From: an uncultured Pseudomonadota bacterium
GTDB lineage: Bacteria > Myxococcota_A > Bradymonadia > Bradymonadales > Bradymonadaceae
Length of the DNA stretch: 32,051 nt
Direction: 5' to 3'
Assembly: GCA_950059285.1 (NCBI GenBank)
Contig: CATLTV010000043.1
Coordinates: 1 to 32,051, forward strand
Of the stretch, positions 22,554 to 31,678 are shown in pieces. Made by a program: the position numbers and the translations under genes. Each line of letters begins with the position of its first letter. Within the stretch, counting starts at the first letter, position 1. The notes beneath the pieces were generated by a model that was not told the DNA's origin, did no database searches, and was given only the letters and a program-made list of their open reading frames with translations.

Positions 22554-25500
22554 GTTCAGAACCCTCAGATACGCCTGAACAAACTCAGGCATTTTACAAA
22601 GGCCCCGTGGCCTGGATGACTCAGAATAGCGTCGCTGCAAACTTGCTGATGATGATGTTGCTCATTGGCGGTGCGATGATGATCTCAAACCTCAAGCAGG
22701 AGGTTTTCCCCGAGGTCGAGCTTGATACGGTCAGCGTCACCATTGCGTACCCTGGAGCATCTCCAGCCGAAGTGGAACAAGGTACAATCCTTGCCATTGA
22801 AGAAGCAGTTCGCGATGTTGAAGGGATCAAAGAGATTACATCCACGGCCAATGAGGGCTCTGGTATGGTGTATGCCGAGCTTATTTTGGGCACAGACCCT
22901 GATGAGGCTCTCAACGACATCAAGAGCTCTGTGGACCGTATTACGTCGTTTCCAGGCGATTCAGAACGACCCGTGATCAGCCTGCTGGATAACAAACGCG
23001 CTGTGGTCAGTATCATTGTCGCGGGCGACTACGATGAAGGCACCATCAAGGGGCTCTCCGAACGTGTGCGTGAAGACTTGCTTGCACGTGATGACATCAC
23101 TGTCGTTGAAGTGACAGGACTCCGTGATCCAGAGATCAGCGTGGAGATTCCTCAGGAAAAGCTACGATTGTATAACCTGACTCTTGATCAGGTCGCGACG
23201 AGCATTTCTCAGGCATCCGTGGAGCTGCCTGGTGGTGGTATCAAGACCTCCAGTGGCGAGGTGCTCTTGCGTACCACAGAGCGTCGAGAAGTTGGAAGTG
23301 AGTTTGATGATATCATCGTGCTCAGTCAGCCTGATGGCACCAATGTGACTATTGATGATCTTGGTGAGGTCAAGGACACCTTCCAGGAGGTTGATCAGTT
23401 CCTCAAGTACAGGGGCAAACCTGCGGCTCAGGTGACGGTGTATCGTGTGGGTAAACAAACGCCCATTGAGATCTCCAACGCTGTCAAGGATTACCTTGAG
23501 AACAACCGTCAGAACTTCCCAGAAGGCGTGGAGCTTGCGATGTGGGATGACCGCTCCGAGATCTATCGTGACCGTATCAGTCTGTTGCTCAGGAACGCTT
23601 TTCAGGGCTTGATTCTTGTCCTGATTGTGTTGGGGCTCTTTCTCGAGATCAGGTTGGCGTTCTGGGTGACATTGGGGATTCCAATCTCGTTCCTGGGTGC
23701 GATCCTCTTCATGCCGATGATGGACGTATCACTGAACATGATTTCGTTGTTCGCCTTTATTCTGACACTCGGCATTGTGGTCGATGATGCCATTGTGGTG
23801 GGTGAAGCCGTCTTCAAGCATCGTAAGGATGGGATGGGTCCTCTGGAAGCAGCCATTGCAGGTGCCAAGGAGGTTGCAGTTCCTGTGATTTTCTCGGTGT
23901 TGACGACCGTGATTGCCTTCTCTCCGCTGCTCTTTGTACCTGGCACACGAGGTAAGTTCTTCAAGGTGATTCCCCTCGTTGTGATTCCAATTTTGTTGTT
24001 ATCACTTGTGGAGTCACTGCTTATTTTGCCCTCTCACCTTTCTCACCACACGCCACCTTCAAAGAAGGGCTTGCTTGGCATGATTAACAGTGCTCAGCAA
24101 TGGTTCTCTGACAAGGTTGAGGCAGGCATTAAGAATTACTATCAACCTCTGGTCAAGGCATCTATTCGTCAGCGCTATCTGACCATTTCCATTGGCGTGG
24201 CCTGCCTGATTCTTACAGTGGGAGCCATTGGTGGTGGCCTTGTAAAGTTCACCTTCTTCCCAAAGATCGAAGGTGATGTGGTCACAGCAAACATCGAGCT
24301 TCCCTTTGGAACCTCTGCGGCCAAGACAGAAGAAGTCCTGGACAGAGTTGTCGCAGGGCTTGATGAAACCTTTGAGAAGTCTGGTGGATTTGATGCCATC
24401 GGGCGAGGTACGCTCGCTGAGTTGGGTGCGATTGGACGTAATGGTAGCTCAAACCCTGGTATTCCATCGAGCGGAAGTCACGTGGCAAGTGTGCGTGTGT
24501 TCCTGAAACCGATGGATGAACGCAATATCGGAACAGCTGAATTTGCAAAAGTTTGGCGAGATATTGTGGGCGAGGTTCCAGGCGTCGAGAGCATGACGTT
24601 TGAGTACAACACAGGGCCTGGAGGCGGTAAACCTGTCGATGTCGAAATCAGTCACCCCGATATGGAAGTGTTGCAAGCTGCGGCGACCGATGTGGCTGAG
24701 AAACTCACCGACTATCAGGGTGTGATGGATATCAATGATGGCTTTGCGCTGGGTAAAGAACAGCTTGATTTCCAGCTCAAACCCGCAGCAAGAAGCCTTG
24801 GTTTGACAGAGTTTGGCCTGGCTCGACAGCTTCGCTCCGCGTTCTACGGTGCAGAGGCTGTGCGACAGCAACGAGGTCGCGATGAGATTCGCGTCTTTGT
24901 GCGTCGACCTTTGAGCGAGCGTCAGTCCGAGTTTGCCATTGAAACGCTCCTGATCAGGACTCCTCAGGGAGGTGAGATTCCTCTTGCTGAGGCAGCCGAA
25001 ATCAAGCGTGGACGAGCCTACACTTCGATTATTCGTCAGAATGGTCGACGACTTGTGCACGTGACCGCTGATATTGATACCAAGGTCACCACGGCCAATG
25101 ATGTGATTCCAAACTTGCGTGAAGAGGTCTTGCCCAAGATCAAGGCAAACTATCCAGGTTTGAGCTTCAGTTTTGGTGGTGAGAGCCGCGATCAAGCAGA
25201 GTCCATGGGCGCGCTTGGTTCAGGTCTGGCGTTTGCCCTGCTTGTTATGTTTGGTTTGATGGCCATTCCATTCAGAAGTTATGTGCAACCTTTGATTGTG
25301 ATGAGCGCGATTCCATTTGGCGTTGTGGGTGCTGTGCTTGGTCACGTACTCATGGATTATAGCATCAGCTTGATCAGTGTGATGGGTATTGTGGCGCTTT
25401 CAGGTGTTGTGGTGAACGATTCGCTGGTGCTTGTGGATGCAGTCAACCAGTATCGGCGTACAGGTATGGATTTGTTTGAAGCCATTGTCACAGGTGGTGT

Positions 25501-25861
25501 GCGACGCTTCCGTCCAATTTTGCTCACTACATTGACCACGTTCTTTGGTCTTATGCCCATGATGCTGGAAACCTCAACACAGGCAAGGTTCCTCATTCCG
25601 ATGGCGATTAGCCTTGGTTTTGGTATCCTGTTTGTGACCGTGATTACCTTGATTCTTGTCCCTGTGCTTTACATGATTGTGGAGGATATTCGTTTGCTTG
25701 TCCTCAAGATTGTTGCCTTCTACAAGGACGAAGATATCTCTGCAGTGACAGTTGAGGTCCCAGGAGGAGAGCATCCTACTGATGATGTTGAACAAGACTC
25801 CGACAGAGACGACAACACAGCATCAGAATCAGGTCCAGCGTTTGATGGTAACTTGAGATAA
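22550..25861 (+). CDS. RND-family efflux pump, inner membrane subunit (AcrB-like)
   Basis: A 1103-aa proton-driven pump of the HAE family. The first helix (VAANLLMMMLLIGGAMM), the porter motif with AYPGASPAEVEQ, and helices 2-6 are typical. The conserved aspartate pair of helix 4 is present as D412-D413 in GIVVDDAIVVGEA, needed for proton relay. The second half repeats the layout, with GVVVNDSLVLVDAV as the matching helix. The length is slightly above the usual 1020-1060 aa because of an acidic C-terminal tail with several Asp/Glu. Its GTG start overlaps the membrane fusion protein stop by four bases. Many relatives export drugs, lipids or solvents; the substrate cannot be read from sequence. 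Confidence 0.95.
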   Translation: MSSEPSDTPEQTQAFYKGPVAWMTQNSVAANLLMMMLLIGGAMMISNLKQEVFPEVELDTVSVTIAYPGASPAEVEQGTILAIEEAVRDVEGIKEITSTANEGSGMVYAELILGTDPDEALNDIKSSVDRITSFPGDSERPVISLLDNKRAVVSIIVAGDYDEGTIKGLSERVREDLLARDDITVVEVTGLRDPEISVEIPQEKLRLYNLTLDQVATSISQASVELPGGGIKTSSGEVLLRTTERREVGSEFDDIIVLSQPDGTNVTIDDLGEVKDTFQEVDQFLKYRGKPAAQVTVYRVGKQTPIEISNAVKDYLENNRQNFPEGVELAMWDDRSEIYRDRISLLLRNAFQGLILVLIVLGLFLEIRLAFWVTLGIPISFLGAILFMPMMDVSLNMISLFAFILTLGIVVDDAIVVGEAVFKHRKDGMGPLEAAIAGAKEVAVPVIFSVLTTVIAFSPLLFVPGTRGKFFKVIPLVVIPILLLSLVESLLILPSHLSHHTPPSKKGLLGMINSAQQWFSDKVEAGIKNYYQPLVKASIRQRYLTISIGVACLILTVGAIGGGLVKFTFFPKIEGDVVTANIELPFGTSAAKTEEVLDRVVAGLDETFEKSGGFDAIGRGTLAELGAIGRNGSSNPGIPSSGSHVASVRVFLKPMDERNIGTAEFAKVWRDIVGEVPGVESMTFEYNTGPGGGKPVDVEISHPDMEVLQAAATDVAEKLTDYQGVMDINDGFALGKEQLDFQLKPAARSLGLTEFGLARQLRSAFYGAEAVRQQRGRDEIRVFVRRPLSERQSEFAIETLLIRTPQGGEIPLAEAAEIKRGRAYTSIIRQNGRRLVHVTADIDTKVTTANDVIPNLREEVLPKIKANYPGLSFSFGGESRDQAESMGALGSGLAFALLVMFGLMAIPFRSYVQPLIVMSAIPFGVVGAVLGHVLMDYSISLISVMGIVALSGVVVNDSLVLVDAVNQYRRTGMDLFEAIVTGGVRRFRPILLTTLTTFFGLMPMMLETSTQARFLIPMAISLGFGILFVTVITLILVPVLYMIVEDIRLLVLKIVAFYKDEDISAVTVEVPGGEHPTDDVEQDSDRDDNTASESGPAFDGNLR

Positions 25862-25864
25862 CCA

Positions 25865-25941
25865 TCAAAGAGCCAACACAGAACAGGCGAGCCCCCTTGC
25901 TATCAGCAAGGGGGCTCGCCTGTTCTGTGTTGGCTCTTTGA
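25865..25941. terminator. Perfect 37-bp bidirectional hairpin terminator
   Basis: 25865-25901 is the exact complement of 25905-25941, with loop ATC. It sits between the converging efflux operon and large lipoprotein gene, 3 bases after one stop and 6 bases from the other. The tip is GC-rich (GAGCCCCCTTGCT). It is the longest perfect stem in the window. Confidence 0.93.
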
Positions 25942-25947
25942 CTTTGA

Positions 25948-28900
25948 TTACTGCTCGTAGGCTCCAATATCAGCGGAGGCGCCCTGGGGTCTGAGTTGCC
26001 CAAGGAAGTCTGTGATGATCGTGGCTCTGATCAAACCCGCATCAACCGCAGGACTTGTGGGATCAACCTCCAACATATCGTTGATGAACAGGGGGTCGGC
26101 AAACAGATCCTGCGTCATGTAGCTTGGTGCATAAGGTGCCACGTTTTGTCGTGCATATGCGTAATCCAGGTTATGAATCAGGTTGTTTTGAAGAAGTCCC
26201 TGAGAGAGGTCCACGGTGGCGTTGTAGAGGTTCACACCAGCGGTGTTGCTTGAGACAAATTCAGCAGCAAGAATGGTGTTAATGACCTCAACCACGGTCG
26301 TTACTGAGGCGTTACGGAGGTTGATGAGATCTCGCCTTGAAGCGAGCATAGCACCAGCCAGCTCAATGGTATTGTTTATAATACCAATGTAGGTGAAGTT
26401 CTGTGCATTCGTGACATCAAGTGCGTTCTGTGTGATGCCCTTGATGATGCTGTTTGTAAGTTGGAATGTGGCAGAAGCACTGCTTTGTTGAACCCTGATG
26501 CCTGTTGTATTTGCAAGGTTTTGAGCATCGATAAAGACGCTGTCCAGTAGAACTTCTGTAGGGTTTGTGCCCTGTCCTCGAATATCCAGACCAAGTTGCC
26601 CCTCATAACCCATGAGGATTTGAATATCTTCAAGCGTCAAGGTTGAGGTTGGTGTGCTGATGACAGCATCCACAGGCGCACGGTCCACCACCATGATGGA
26701 GGGCATACCTGTATAGGATGTCGTGGGTATGGATGTATGTTCAACTGTGATGGTGGACAACGTGTTGTTGTGTGACCCTGAGCCTAACAGTTCAATGGCA
26801 CGGTCGGCATCGCTGATTGTGATGTTTGAAAGTGTTGAATAAGCAATATTATTCAAGTATATACCACGTTCAGAAACTTGCGCCATGGTTATGTTTTCAA
26901 GCGTCAAGTTCTCGAAATACTCCAATCGGATGCCTTCTCTTGCTTGTGCATCAATTTGAATGTCTGTGATGGAAGGGTGCTCCTGAGTCTGGCTCCAGTC
27001 CACGAGTTGATTGCCACGTACAATCAGTGCAGCAGAGTTTGTTTGCAGGTCACCTTGAAGGGTGAGGTTCTCAAGTTTGATGACTCCATGATCAAGGTTA
27101 TTGAATCTGAGCTCGATGGGTTCTTGATCAAGTTCAAGCGTCAGGTTTGAGAGTTCAATGATGTTGGTTGCAGGTTTGAGCAGCTCGTTTTCACTCCAAC
27201 CTGTCAGCAGAGGTTTTTGTTGGTTGTCCACGATGCCCTTAACTTTGATGCCTTGCTCCGCGAAGTTGAGGCCATCAAAGACGTTGAACTCGGCAGGACA
27301 GAGCTCAAGAGTCCCACCTTCGTTCAATGCACGTGCCGCGAGTATGGGGGAAAACGTGTTTGTATCCTGACAGTTTGCAGATTCAGTACCCACTCTCACG
27401 ATATCCTGGTCACGTGCGAGCATATCGGTATGAATGCCATAGTGCATTTCGGAGAGTGTGGGGTTGAACAGATAGAAGCTCATCTCAAAATCAGAGGTTT
27501 GTTCAGCCAATGCGTAACTGCTCTGAGATGCATCCTGGGTTACCTTGAGTGAGAGCTGTCCACCAAGCCTCGGTGCGGTGATGGATGGTGATGTATCAAG
27601 GAGGATGGGGTTGAAGTACATCAGATGCGAGCCAGGCTTATTAACCTTGAACCTCTGAATATCACCCTCATTGAGCTGCATTTCTTGTTGGCTCACAGAG
27701 GAGCGTGTCTTTTTGTTATAAGTAATTGGAAGTTCTGGTAAAACCTCACCAATGACCACATCATATTGTGTGGCCTGTTGAGGTGGTGAAATAGGGTTGA
27801 TGGTGAACAGATGCCAGCCTGATTCGGCGGCTGTGAACAGGTAAGAGTTGGGTGTAAAAGGTGCCCTCAGAGGTTGACGTGTATTGTTTGAAGGCGTGAT
27901 GAAATTAAGCGCAGCAGCGGGGGGAATATCACCTTCAAGCGCAATGTGTGCGACCTGATCCTCATTGAGATAGACCCAACGTTCTTCAATCGAGTTGTCC
28001 GTCCAGGAGATTGACTGGCGCTGCCCAAGAGTGTTGTCTGAGGGTGATGCAGGCGCATCCAGAGCTTCAAGAGTGAGCGTGACGCTAGCATCGGGATTTG
28101 CACCATCAATGACAATGGAACGTGTCAGGTCGTCGCCAGGCGCGATGATCATGGTCGAGGGAGAACCTGGACCAAAGATGAATCGTGCTGTGGACGTGCC
28201 GCCACAACCAGGGAGGATACTGATGACTCCCGAGGAGTTGTTCTGGGATTCTGCGGTCAATCTCCAGTATTGATTGGGCTGTTCGTCAAAGAAGGCCGTG
28301 TCCCAGTCGCGCATGTCCGAGAGTTGTATGGTTTGGGGCTGCTCTGGCAGGAGCTTGTTTGAACTGTCATCAAGCTTGAACATGTCAATGACAAAGGAGT
28401 TGTCCATGGAGTCCTGTGGGATGTTCACAGCGCCATAAAGACAACCTTGCTCCGAACCGACTTCAATACGCGAGTTGTAGTTTGAGACAATATCAATGGA
28501 GGTTTCGACCATTTCAGTGTTGTCTGCGACAGCGATGGTCTCGCCACCCGAGGAGTTTTCAGTGATGACAGCACCCTGAGGTGATGAACCTGATGAACTC
28601 ATGGTGATATCGTCATAGTTGCCAGTTCCAGGAGGCAGTCCAATGCTCAGGTCCACATTACGACGCGTCACAGGTTCATCAGCGTTCCACACACTGAAGT
28701 GACTCACTGTGGCGCGCATAATTTTGCTGTTGCCATCCTGAGGGTTTTGCATCACCTCGCCAGTACCTTCCCAGATCCAGAAACCGTTACGTTCATCCAG
28801 AGACCAGAGGTCGATGGTCTGCCCGATTTGAGCATTCGTGCCAAGTGGGATGTCGAGCGTGGCAGAGATGTTTTCAGCAAGATTGACCTTTTGACCTCCC

Positions 28901-30150
28901 TGACTCAAATTCACTTCCACAGCGCCGTGAGTGGCGAGCCCAGATGGGATCATGCCTTGGCGTAAGGCGTTGAAACTTCCTGGGAATCCAGACACCGTTC
29001 CCTGTTCAGGTGTAATTGGTGTGATATCAATCAGGAGCTGTCCTTCTACAGGTTCCTGAGTGTCTGCATAGACAAAAGCATTGGAGGGCAGTTGCAGGCG
29101 AGTGCCATCGCTCAAGTCCAGCTCGACAGGTTCTTCAGCGTCTTTGATGATGACACGTTCTGCGACGCGCTGGAGTGAGACATCAATGGAGGCAGCGGTT
29201 GCGGAGGCCGAAAGGTTGACGCGTTGAACGAGAGGATTCCAGCCAGTTTTTTTGAACTGGAGCATGATGGGCGCGCCCTTGCTCACATCAATGGCGTAGT
29301 GTCCTGTAAGATCGGATGTGCCAAGGAGTGTCTGGTCAGTTGCGTTCAAGATTTCGACGCCAGGGAGTGCGAACCCTTGAGCGTCTAGGACTCGCCCTTT
29401 CATGGCTGCAACGCCCTGATACATGGGCTCCACAATGGAGAGCATGCGAGAGGTTGTGGCGGTGCGTCCATCTTCGGCAGTAATGGTCAATGAGACAGTG
29501 ACATCCTGTGCGGTATGGAATGGATGTGCAAGTTGTTGTCCCTGAGCGGATTCTCCGTCGCCGAAGTCCCATGTAAATGTAAGGTCCTGCCCAAGAGGGT
29601 CCGAGGTATTTGAAGCATCAAATGTTATGGGTTCATGCAACCAGGGCATCCCCTCAACTTCAAAGCTTGCTTGTAATTCAGGAGGAGCATCACGTGTGAC
29701 AGTGATGGATGCTGTGGATGAGTTACCAGCTGCATCGGTGGCGGTCACATTGATGGTGGATGTCTCTGAGGTGAGGTTGAGTTCTGATGTGAACGTGCCA
29801 TCAGCATTGAAGGTCAAGGCGGTTGTGTCTTCATCGTCAACCTGTACGGTGAGTTCCTGGAGCTGCTGATCGTCCACGGCAGAGCCTGTCAATTGATAGG
29901 TTCCATCATGGGAGGCCATGGTTGATGAGGTAATCATGACTACAGGTGCGGTGGTATCCTCAGTCATGGTGTCCATATCTGGATCAGGCATCATGTCTTG
30001 CATGTCGTCAGTAGACGGGGTCATGTCGGCGTCTGAGGAGGGGCTCATATCCATGTGCGATGAAGATGTGCCATCATCACAGGCAGGACATCCTGAGAGC
30101 AGGAGTGATGTAACGATCAGGCTTGCGGAGAGAGGGGATATATAACGCAT
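25948..30150 (-). CDS. Large surface lipoprotein with PKD, carboxypeptidase-regulatory-like and beta-helix regions
   Basis: A 1400-aa probable outer-surface lipoprotein. The signal peptide ends in LLLSGC with Cys21. An Asp/Met/Ser-rich linker follows (about 30-65). Then come an Ig-like repeat (about 65-150), a PKD domain with FTWDFGDGES (about 155-240) and a carboxypeptidase-regulatory-like domain with VLDAQGFALPGVEI and GHYAIDV. The middle is unrecognised. From about 1040 it is a right-handed beta-helix, with runs such as LSNLTLELDQ, NLTLQGDLQ, LENITMAQVSERGIYL and LSNITISDADRAIELLGSG. The C-terminus DIGAYEQ resembles the choice-of-anchor-Q tail. I chose 30150 because the signal peptide starts there. 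Adhesion or polysaccharide binding is a guess. It reads convergently to the efflux operon. Confidence 0.87.
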   Translation of the reverse strand: MRYISPLSASLIVTSLLLSGCPACDDGTSSSHMDMSPSSDADMTPSTDDMQDMMPDPDMDTMTEDTTAPVVMITSSTMASHDGTYQLTGSAVDDQQLQELTVQVDDEDTTALTFNADGTFTSELNLTSETSTINVTATDAAGNSSTASITVTRDAPPELQASFEVEGMPWLHEPITFDASNTSDPLGQDLTFTWDFGDGESAQGQQLAHPFHTAQDVTVSLTITAEDGRTATTSRMLSIVEPMYQGVAAMKGRVLDAQGFALPGVEILNATDQTLLGTSDLTGHYAIDVSKGAPIMLQFKKTGWNPLVQRVNLSASATAASIDVSLQRVAERVIIKDAEEPVELDLSDGTRLQLPSNAFVYADTQEPVEGQLLIDITPITPEQGTVSGFPGSFNALRQGMIPSGLATHGAVEVNLSQGGQKVNLAENISATLDIPLGTNAQIGQTIDLWSLDERNGFWIWEGTGEVMQNPQDGNSKIMRATVSHFSVWNADEPVTRRNVDLSIGLPPGTGNYDDITMSSSGSSPQGAVITENSSGGETIAVADNTEMVETSIDIVSNYNSRIEVGSEQGCLYGAVNIPQDSMDNSFVIDMFKLDDSSNKLLPEQPQTIQLSDMRDWDTAFFDEQPNQYWRLTAESQNNSSGVISILPGCGGTSTARFIFGPGSPSTMIIAPGDDLTRSIVIDGANPDASVTLTLEALDAPASPSDNTLGQRQSISWTDNSIEERWVYLNEDQVAHIALEGDIPPAAALNFITPSNNTRQPLRAPFTPNSYLFTAAESGWHLFTINPISPPQQATQYDVVIGEVLPELPITYNKKTRSSVSQQEMQLNEGDIQRFKVNKPGSHLMYFNPILLDTSPSITAPRLGGQLSLKVTQDASQSSYALAEQTSDFEMSFYLFNPTLSEMHYGIHTDMLARDQDIVRVGTESANCQDTNTFSPILAARALNEGGTLELCPAEFNVFDGLNFAEQGIKVKGIVDNQQKPLLTGWSENELLKPATNIIELSNLTLELDQEPIELRFNNLDHGVIKLENLTLQGDLQTNSAALIVRGNQLVDWSQTQEHPSITDIQIDAQAREGIRLEYFENLTLENITMAQVSERGIYLNNIAYSTLSNITISDADRAIELLGSGSHNNTLSTITVEHTSIPTTSYTGMPSIMVVDRAPVDAVISTPTSTLTLEDIQILMGYEGQLGLDIRGQGTNPTEVLLDSVFIDAQNLANTTGIRVQQSSASATFQLTNSIIKGITQNALDVTNAQNFTYIGIINNTIELAGAMLASRRDLINLRNASVTTVVEVINTILAAEFVSSNTAGVNLYNATVDLSQGLLQNNLIHNLDYAYARQNVAPYAPSYMTQDLFADPLFINDMLEVDPTSPAVDAGLIRATIITDFLGQLRPQGASADIGAYEQ

Positions 30151-30313
30151 GGCGTGGTATCTCGTGTGTAATTGACCTGTGACAACGTGATGAAAAGTAG
30201 TGATATGTCTTTTGCAAAGAGATGCGAGCATTTGTCAATCACAGAAGTCATGGGATTCTGTGCATGACAGCTGTTACGTCCTGTGCAGTGAGATGCGTGC
30301 TGTAAAAGAGTGA

Positions 30314-30388
30314 CGTCAATAATTTGACGGAATCTGTGAAAAAAAGCAAACCCGATCGCATATTTATAGTTTACATAATATTTATGTA
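30314..30388. promoter_or_regulatory. Inverted repeats upstream of the large lipoprotein gene
   Basis: CGTCAA (30314-30319) and TTGACG (30324-30329) form a 16-bp inverted repeat. A second, TACATAA (30372-30378) and TTATGTA (30382-30388), lies 42 bases away. They sit in the gap between two minus-strand lipoprotein genes, the only place a promoter for the large gene can be. No -10/-35 pair is convincing. Confidence 0.4.
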
Positions 30389-30397
30389 GTATCGCGA

Positions 30398-30468
30398 GCC
30401 AAAAAGAAGGAGGAGGGGGCGGCCAAAAATCTTCGATTTTTTGGCGCCCCCCCCCCCCTCTTTTTGGC
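30398..30468. terminator. Imperfect hairpin terminator with a C12 tract
   Basis: Outer arms GCCAAAAAG (30398-30406) and CTTTTTGGC (30460-30468) and an inner stem with GCCAAAAAT (30422-30430) fold together. Between them a purine tract faces twelve consecutive cytosines (30447-30458). It lies about 17 bases beyond the stop of the HmuY-like gene, whose transcript it probably ends. Unlike the other hairpins in the window, it is not perfect. Confidence 0.7.
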
Positions 30469-30484
30469 GTGAACGTAAGTTCAC

Positions 30485-31678
30485 TTAATCCTGTTCATGC
30501 AAGGCTTTCCAGCGAAGTGTGTAGACGCCATCATCAAAGGCATCGATAGCAAATCCCCAGACGAGATTGCGTGCAGGAGCCTGAATAATATAGGTCTGAT
30601 CGTCCTTGATACGCACAGCGTGGTTTTCAAAGTCGTATTCGTACCACTGGCCAAATGCGGTTTCGATGAAGTCGAGACCAAAGGTTTTGACGTTACAGAA
30701 CTCATCGACAAAGTCATCTTGCTGCCAGGATGGGTCGGAGGGAACATCTTGCAGAGATGTAAGGTCTTGCTCGATTTTTGAAACCTGAACCTGTCCAGGA
30801 CCAGAGTCAGCGGAGTTACTGCGGAGCTCACTGCGTTTGAAGGCGACATGCCATGAGTCATCTTCGCGCGCTTCCTTGTCAGAGAGGTCAAGAATAGTGC
30901 CCTGTTCAAGGTCAATATAAAGATAAGAAGACTGCGCGGCTTGCTCGGGTCCACCAAGAGAAGCATCAAGTGTTGCAGTGACGATGCCTGTGGAGTCATC
31001 GGTATCAAGCATCAATGTTCCCGAGGAGATCTGGTCAAAGTCTCCCATGGAGTCAAGTGCGGTCTGTAGTTGCTCTTCATCCGAGCAGGGTGTGGAGTTT
31101 CCACCTGTGATGATTTTTTTACCATCAACGCGAGCCCACTCAAACTTTGGATAACCGCCGTTGCCATTGTCATCGTAGTAATCCTTGAACGATAATTTAA
31201 AGAGCGTGCCTTCGGTGGATCGGACGATATATGTGCGCGGCTGTCGTGCGCTCAATTCATGTTTGAGCAGGTTATAGGAGTACCATCCGCGTTCCTGTGA
31301 AAAGGCGAGATCATCTTCATCATCGCTTGCGTCATTGAAGAATTTGTCGGCTGTAGGAGAGCCATCGACGCTATCAAAGGAGGTTTCTTGAAGGATGGCG
31401 ATGGCGACAAGTTCATCGTTATTGAGGCTGATGAGTTGTCGTTTAAAGGCGAGGTCCCAGACGGGTTCGCTTTTCGAGGTGAGGAACTCTTCGGTGTTGT
31501 CGAGGTCGACATAGACCCAACTTTCCTTGTCAGAGGCGTTGATCTGCGTGACCAGTGAGCCAGAGGATGTTTCCGTGGTGATGAAGCTATCGTTTGTGGA
31601 CTCTCCGCCACCGCATGCTTGAAGCAAGGTCGTGAGGAGGACAAGGGATGTGGCAGACAGGTTGTGAAGGCATCGCAT
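30485..31678 (-). CDS. HmuY-like lipoprotein with two domains
   Basis: A 397-aa lipoprotein; the signal peptide ends in LLQACGGG with Cys22. Two tandem HmuY-like units are visible. The first runs at about 45-180 (SWVYVDL, WDLAFKR, then FEWARVD). The second runs at about 240-395 (SYLYIDLEQG, WHVAFKR, then YTLRWKAL), so the protein looks like an internal duplication. HmuY proteins bind heme or other porphyrins at the surface in Bacteroidota, with two axial histidines. Few histidines are present here, so heme binding is uncertain. No TonB-dependent receptor or Fur-like site is seen beside it. No clear ribosome-binding site precedes the ATG. Confidence 0.83.
   Translation of the reverse strand: MRCLHNLSATSLVLLTTLLQACGGGESTNDSFITTETSSGSLVTQINASDKESWVYVDLDNTEEFLTSKSEPVWDLAFKRQLISLNNDELVAIAILQETSFDSVDGSPTADKFFNDASDDEDDLAFSQERGWYSYNLLKHELSARQPRTYIVRSTEGTLFKLSFKDYYDDNGNGGYPKFEWARVDGKKIITGGNSTPCSDEEQLQTALDSMGDFDQISSGTLMLDTDDSTGIVTATLDASLGGPEQAAQSSYLYIDLEQGTILDLSDKEAREDDSWHVAFKRSELRSNSADSGPGQVQVSKIEQDLTSLQDVPSDPSWQQDDFVDEFCNVKTFGLDFIETAFGQWYEYDFENHAVRIKDDQTYIIQAPARNLVWGFAIDAFDDGVYTLRWKALHEQD

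Noticed and set aside
24449-25195. 248-aa open frame opposite the RND pump gene
   Set aside because: It is antisense to a clear pump gene and has no recognisable domain or ribosome-binding site.
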